Source: SVTX01 sp045577415 (GTDB taxonomy: Bacteria > Bacillota > Clostridia > Oscillospirales > CAG-272). From it: 64,000 bases of DNA. The position numbers and the translations under genes were made by a program. Under the pieces are notes generated by a model. That model did no database searches. It was not told where the DNA came from and saw nothing but the letters and a program-made list of their open reading frames with translations. Positions 62,201-64,000 of the stretch are shown here, piece after piece (the first letter of the stretch is position 1; every line of letters starts with the position of its first letter). Location of the stretch: NCBI GenBank assembly GCA_045577415.1, contig JAZNII010000045.1, forward strand, positions 4,761 to 68,760. Direction: 5' to 3'.

Positions 62201-63661
62201 GAGGTAAGCTTTGGCTCTGCCGACGGAATCAGACTGACGGTCGAGCTTGGCGAGGGAGCATTCTCTTACTGTAATAACCTCAGCGAGGTTCACGCATCCA
62301 CCCTGATCCGAGAGGTAGGAGATTACGCCCTCGCGTATACCGCTATTACCGATATAGATCTTTCGAATGCCGTATCTATCGGCGACGCGGCTTTCCTTAA
62401 GGAGACCTTGACCGATTTCAATGTAGTTCTCGGTAGCAGGCTTACCGATCTTGGCGAAAACCCCTTTGCTATGTGTAAGCTTCCCGCGTTTGAAGGAACG
62501 GTCAGTGAGAAATTCAACGGCGAGACGTTTACAAAGCCCACCGATACCTATGACATCAGCGACAGTGTTAAGGTCATTGGCGGTAACCTTTACATAGTAG
62601 TTCCTAACGGTCTGGAGCTTGTCTCCTACGCAGGCGACGGCGAGACAGTAACCGTTGCGGAGGGAACGGTCAGAATAACCGCCCTTGCCTTTGCAGGGTC
62701 GGATGTGAAGCAGGTAGTGTTCCCCCACACGCTGAAGTCCATAGGACATAAAGCGTTCTACGGATGCGATAAGCTTTCGGTGGTATATTTCGCAAGCTAC
62801 GACGCTCCCATTCTTGAGGAGGAGTACGATTACAGCTACTGGCTTTCAGCGGAAAATCTTCCCGCAACGGGCAAGTATCAGTACCAGGATGCATACACGG
62901 GCGAGATAGTCTATTATGACGGACTCGGAATAGTTCCGTACTTTATGTGGAACGCAACCGAAGCTCCCGCGGTCATCTATTACGGCGCGAACTTCGTTGA
63001 TTACGTAGGACGGGTCGATACTACGCTGACCATGGTCAAGCCCGCAAACGGTATGGGATACGATTCCTTCATTTACGGAAAGTATTTCGCTCTTACCGTA
63101 AACGGAGCGGCGGCGGCTGACGAGACCACCCTTGCGGCTATTGAGGCTATAAACGCTATCCCAGATGATCTCACGCTGGCAGACAAGGCGTTGGTCGAAG
63201 CGGCAAGAGCGGCATACGACAGAATATCCTCCCTCACTCAGCGTTCTCTTGTTACCAATTATGATAAGCTGCTTCAGGCAGAGCAGAAGATAAAGAACCT
63301 TGAGTTCGTTCAGGGCGGCGACAGTGGCTCGGACGAGAGTGACCCCGATAATAACGCAGGCAACGGATGGTTTGATAATATTGATACTAATACCGTGATA
63401 ATAATTCTTGCGGTGGTCGCAGGCGTTGCTGTACTGATCGGCGCGGCGGCAATTCTGTTGGCGTTGGTGCTTGTCATATTGCTTATAATAGTGTCAATAA
63501 AGAAGTCAAAAACGAAAAAGAGAACGAATAAGGTCTCCAAAAACGCGAAAGATACGCCTTCAAGCGTAGAAATCAAAAAAGTTCAGCCGTCACCAGACGA
63601 AGAACTTAAAAATTCCGTGGGAAATGACGAAAATGCCGAAAATAATGGCGAAAACGTCTGA
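56282..63661 (+). CDS. Giant cell-surface subtilase with BspA-type leucine-rich repeats
   Basis: Protein of 2459 residues. An N-terminal signal/anchor (residues ~8-33) is followed by a lactocepin/C5a-type S8 protease: catalytic Asp213 in VVAVLDTGLDYNH, His292 in EHGTHVAGVIAG, Ser613 in GTSMACPNIAGV, with a PA insert (~470-545, GKIVLVRRGATTFEEKANVA). Fn3-like beta domains follow, then Big_2-like domains at ~1145-1360. Residues ~1365-2200 hold about 27 BspA-type (LRR_5) repeats of the form IGxYAFxxC. A helical spacer (LADKALVEAARAAYDRISSL) and a C-terminal helix (~2368-2405) with a basic tail end it. It has no LPxTG. GGAAGG is ~9 bp before the ATG. Confidence 0.93.
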   Translation: MAKRKTLMKWGSVATVSILILAIAVSVLVNFGGSPSDEVSSIINTSDRNINKNLGQFIDSSVMYKLPDTVKETDDISVIIQTKKDSLLDAYDKADTELSFSQFVFSDDAKAVTDNIIKEKDIITDAFDEQGFDYTLGADYKAIFGGFEVIIKAGDFEHLCNALGDRATAIVGDEYKPCETQLVENKVNVYETGIFNSSSFGYDGTGMVVAVLDTGLDYNHTAFSVNNFTADRNKLGMTYADVESFISDTKASKLHSGLTAADVYLNEKVPFAFDYADYDPDVYPMTPQASEHGTHVAGVIAGKDDVITGVAPNAQLAIMKIFSDVVSTARTSWILSALEDCVILEVDVINMSIGTSCGFSREMDKEAISGVYDRIRETGISMVVAASNSFNSTYGSEKNGNLGLTSNPDSATVGSPSTYEGAMSVASISGVKTPYILYDGKIIYFTESTDRVAEEKNFYDDILPEGVDSMEIEYVTIPGAGRSADYSGLDVTGKIVLVRRGATTFEEKANVAQSKGAAGIIIYNNVSGDIKMNVGDATLGVCSIGQDDGEMLAAAGSGKITLSRTQTSGPFMSDFSSWGPTPDLGIKPEITAHGGMIYSAVPGQSYDRQSGTSMACPNIAGVTALIRQYVVQNFPEIANDPVKVTALVNQLMMSTADIVYNVNGLPYAVRKQGAGLANLDNIGNTKAYIITYRDGEEMDKTKIELGDDPTKSGVYTLTFSVKNFGNAALSYDVSAYVMTEGVSDTKTNQGETTVDELGYILDGANVAITSYSNATVNGMNLTVGAGQTADVTVTITLSDSDKQYLDDFFENGMYVEGFVVLDAAEESVVDLSVPYLAFYGDWTRAPLFDLDYFATNKDELDDSIDLLDKTLPDAYATRPIGSVQSDYVSYLGSFYFVQDPATKQISADRKYVSLSNQEGSVHELSNVWAGLLRNASKIVVTITDASTGEVVFEKVDEDVRKSYGDGGSIYPADVKIGFDAYEHNLKNNTQYNVKLQGYLDYGDGGLETNLNNTFEFPLVTDFEAPAVTDCEFYTEYDRTAEKTRLFAKIAVYDNHYSMALQVGYVKQDTDGYMLETFDQYLTPVYSEANSTSYVVYELTDYVDDIRRGAVNKNSFTVATYDYALNTATYEIALPDDFEAFYFEEESLTLSPNQVYTLTPKSYPDTQWTELLTYISTNEKVAHIVNNKVVTVAPGQTVIIARDPVTNQQTTFELTVLGEGDEGYVRYDKPVTDNFVLTGYKTNKAYYFLSSDERDIGSTGDEMKFVGNGYSMEMFPSESVTLRYKLDAYFPNDTEVVAVSSNDNLVQVEKVNGEWVITALAEGYASVSVDVLLDGSGTYYSQSIDIEIKDPYITTGPSLTHYFGMGGRVEIPASLAITDIGQFAFSNFDYVAKGPGDEISEDDPTTTKQWFLGDDTIEEVVIPEGVKTIGSYAFANLTALKKVVLPSTLERIDFGAFYGCSALTEVEGIEKVKFINRGAFEGCSLRGTVELTNAVAIADRAFAGNTKLDGVVLGKNVQSVGAYAFAGNIGLDSVKIEAEIIKLGQYAFDGCESIKEISINAAVIPTAAFNECKSLEIITLGKDVSVIGEYAFSNAAATKIIVDKNNKTFASAESGEYLTNKAGDELLLVAPGIKGELNITYGKITSIANGALSGNLNITSVNIPSVTKVGNYAFAYCERLTEIKLGELESIGDYAFYRTGIDTVPSLDKVDKIGDYAFAYTKVTFLTVRDGMTVGEGAFRECKSLATVVIGNNVTIGADAFRLDRETNFTEEPGSYRGENGRLVYYYIYTSPLHSLTIGNGVNIGDSAFMGAAELVSVQLGDGVVIGNNAFYNAVMLKNIDLSGAVSIGDGAFSGDVLYEFADQNMYEPQIDENREYVYRYYASKLETVDLSSASSLGEGAFEFCRELKTVDLGSITDIPARAFNLCVSLESIDLSGVKKIGESAFCEAALTTVSLDSVSKIDKYAFVYNDKLTEVSFGSADGIRLTVELGEGAFSYCNNLSEVHASTLIREVGDYALAYTAITDIDLSNAVSIGDAAFLKETLTDFNVVLGSRLTDLGENPFAMCKLPAFEGTVSEKFNGETFTKPTDTYDISDSVKVIGGNLYIVVPNGLELVSYAGDGETVTVAEGTVRITALAFAGSDVKQVVFPHTLKSIGHKAFYGCDKLSVVYFASYDAPILEEEYDYSYWLSAENLPATGKYQYQDAYTGEIVYYDGLGIVPYFMWNATEAPAVIYYGANFVDYVGRVDTTLTMVKPANGMGYDSFIYGKYFALTVNGAAAADETTLAAIEAINAIPDDLTLADKALVEAARAAYDRISSLTQRSLVTNYDKLLQAEQKIKNLEFVQGGDSGSDESDPDNNAGNGWFDNIDTNTVIIILAVVAGVAVLIGAAAILLALVLVILLIIVSIKKSKTKKRTNKVSKNAKDTPSSVEIKKVQPSPDEELKNSVGNDENAENNGENV

Positions 63662-63686
63662 TTTTAGCCTGATTTGGAGGAATTTT

Positions 63687-64000
63687 ATGAAAAAAAGAAT
63701 TTTTAGCGCGCTTTTCGCAACCGTACTCATCGCTTCGGCGGTGAGTATGGCGGCGTGCGGTAATGACGTTTACGGCAACCTCGCAGGCGAGGGTTATACC
63801 GTAAAGGTCACGTACGAGGACGGAGGCGCGAGAGTAAATGAAACGCAAAACGTCAATATCGTTGAGGTCTTTAACGCCAAGGACGCGGTGACAAGGAACG
63901 GTAAGACGGGAATTGCGCTTCTTGCGCCACAGGACGCAAAAAGGGGCGAGGGAGCGTTCAAGCTTACCAAGTCTGACGAAAAGACCTTGTATTATCAAGT
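63687..64000 (+). CDS. Lipoprotein of unknown function (3' end beyond the window)
   Basis: The frame opens at ATG 63687, with GGAGG 8 bp upstream, and stays open to the window end, so only the first ~104 residues are seen. The signal sequence (KRIFSALFATVLIASAVSM) ends in lipobox MAAC with Cys24. The mature start is beta-strand-like (YTVKVTYEDGGARVNETQ, NIVEVFNAKDAVTRNGKTG). I do not recognise the domain. It begins 25 bp after the subtilase stop, so it is probably in the same operon. Confidence 0.8.
   Translation, partial: MKKRIFSALFATVLIASAVSMAACGNDVYGNLAGEGYTVKVTYEDGGARVNETQNVNIVEVFNAKDAVTRNGKTGIALLAPQDAKRGEGAFKLTKSDEKTLYYQ

Noticed and set aside
61214..62749. 511-codon open frame opposite the LRR repeats
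   Set aside because: Repeat DNA of the subtilase read backwards gives a long open frame; the protein on the plus strand has clear repeats and membrane anchors.
1..64000. CRISPR array, rRNA operon or insertion sequence
   Set aside because: I saw no evenly spaced direct repeats with unique spacers, no rRNA core sequences and no transposase motif; the only regular tandem repeats are the 15-bp minisatellite and the two-unit tRNA-side repeat.

Overview
This window looks like a chromosomal segment of an anaerobic, Gram-positive, Clostridia-type member of the Bacillota, probably an uncultured gut lineage. The reasons are the sigma-A promoters (many TTGACA-17-TATAAT), AAAGGAGG ribosome binding sites, a PPi-type phosphofructokinase, indolepyruvate:ferredoxin oxidoreductase with phenylacetate-CoA ligases, a PlsY-type lipid pathway, many lipoproteins, and no outer-membrane or respiratory-chain genes. 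It is mostly core and metabolic DNA with accessory surface-protein loci. I saw no rRNA, CRISPR array, insertion sequence or complete prophage.

Layout. 1-4 kb: the 3' part of mfd, then two tandem SurA/PrsA-like lipoproteins. 4-8.6 kb: a plus-strand cysE, lipid-kinase, ThrE-like transporter and pfp operon with its own promoter and terminator. 8.7-11.9 kb: an orphan phage-like gene and a large unknown membrane protein behind a perfect consensus promoter. 12-12.8 kb: tRNA-Gly, tRNA-Arg and tRNA-His, then a repeat block built from tRNA-3'-end and terminator-like pieces. 12.8-19.6 kb: a minus-strand series of hisS, an unknown gene, a methyltransferase, plsY fused to a zinc ribbon, DUF3006, an M24 peptidase, an endonuclease IV-like protein and a YqeG phosphatase. 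19.7-23.8 kb: single genes (DUF2752, tRNA-Thr, FAD/Rieske oxidoreductase, thyX-like, aldo/keto reductase-ferredoxin).

23.8-30.9 kb: a LytS-type kinase with a SARP-like response regulator, followed by a four-gene surface operon (TasA-like protein, SipW-type signal peptidase, DUF5305 protein, second SipW-type substrate). A pair of 7-bp direct repeats at 11-bp spacing sits just upstream of that operon's likely -10 box. 30.9-36 kb: pepT, a DUF2179-type membrane protein, glpK with a monoacylglycerol-lipase-like hydrolase, and DUF4234. 36-45.2 kb: an eight-gene minus-strand operon (SSS symporter, paaK, iorA, iorB, paaK, ACT protein, amidohydrolase, aminotransferase) that probably interconverts aromatic amino acids, aryl-pyruvates and aryl-acetates.

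45.3-47.9 kb: a Tet(M)-like ribosomal GTPase fused to a YacP/Rae1-type NYN nuclease domain. 48-56 kb: a minus-strand surface-redox locus (TlpA-like lipoprotein, two further lipoproteins with a shared Ig-like domain, a CD1871A-motif membrane protein, and a polyferredoxin fused to a TlpA domain). 56-64 kb: a 2459-residue cell-surface subtilase with BspA-type leucine-rich repeats, then the start of another lipoprotein gene. The strongest leads for new biology are the GTPase-NYN fusion, the SARP/SipW control region, the tRNA-His-derived repeat block and the redox-lipoprotein locus.
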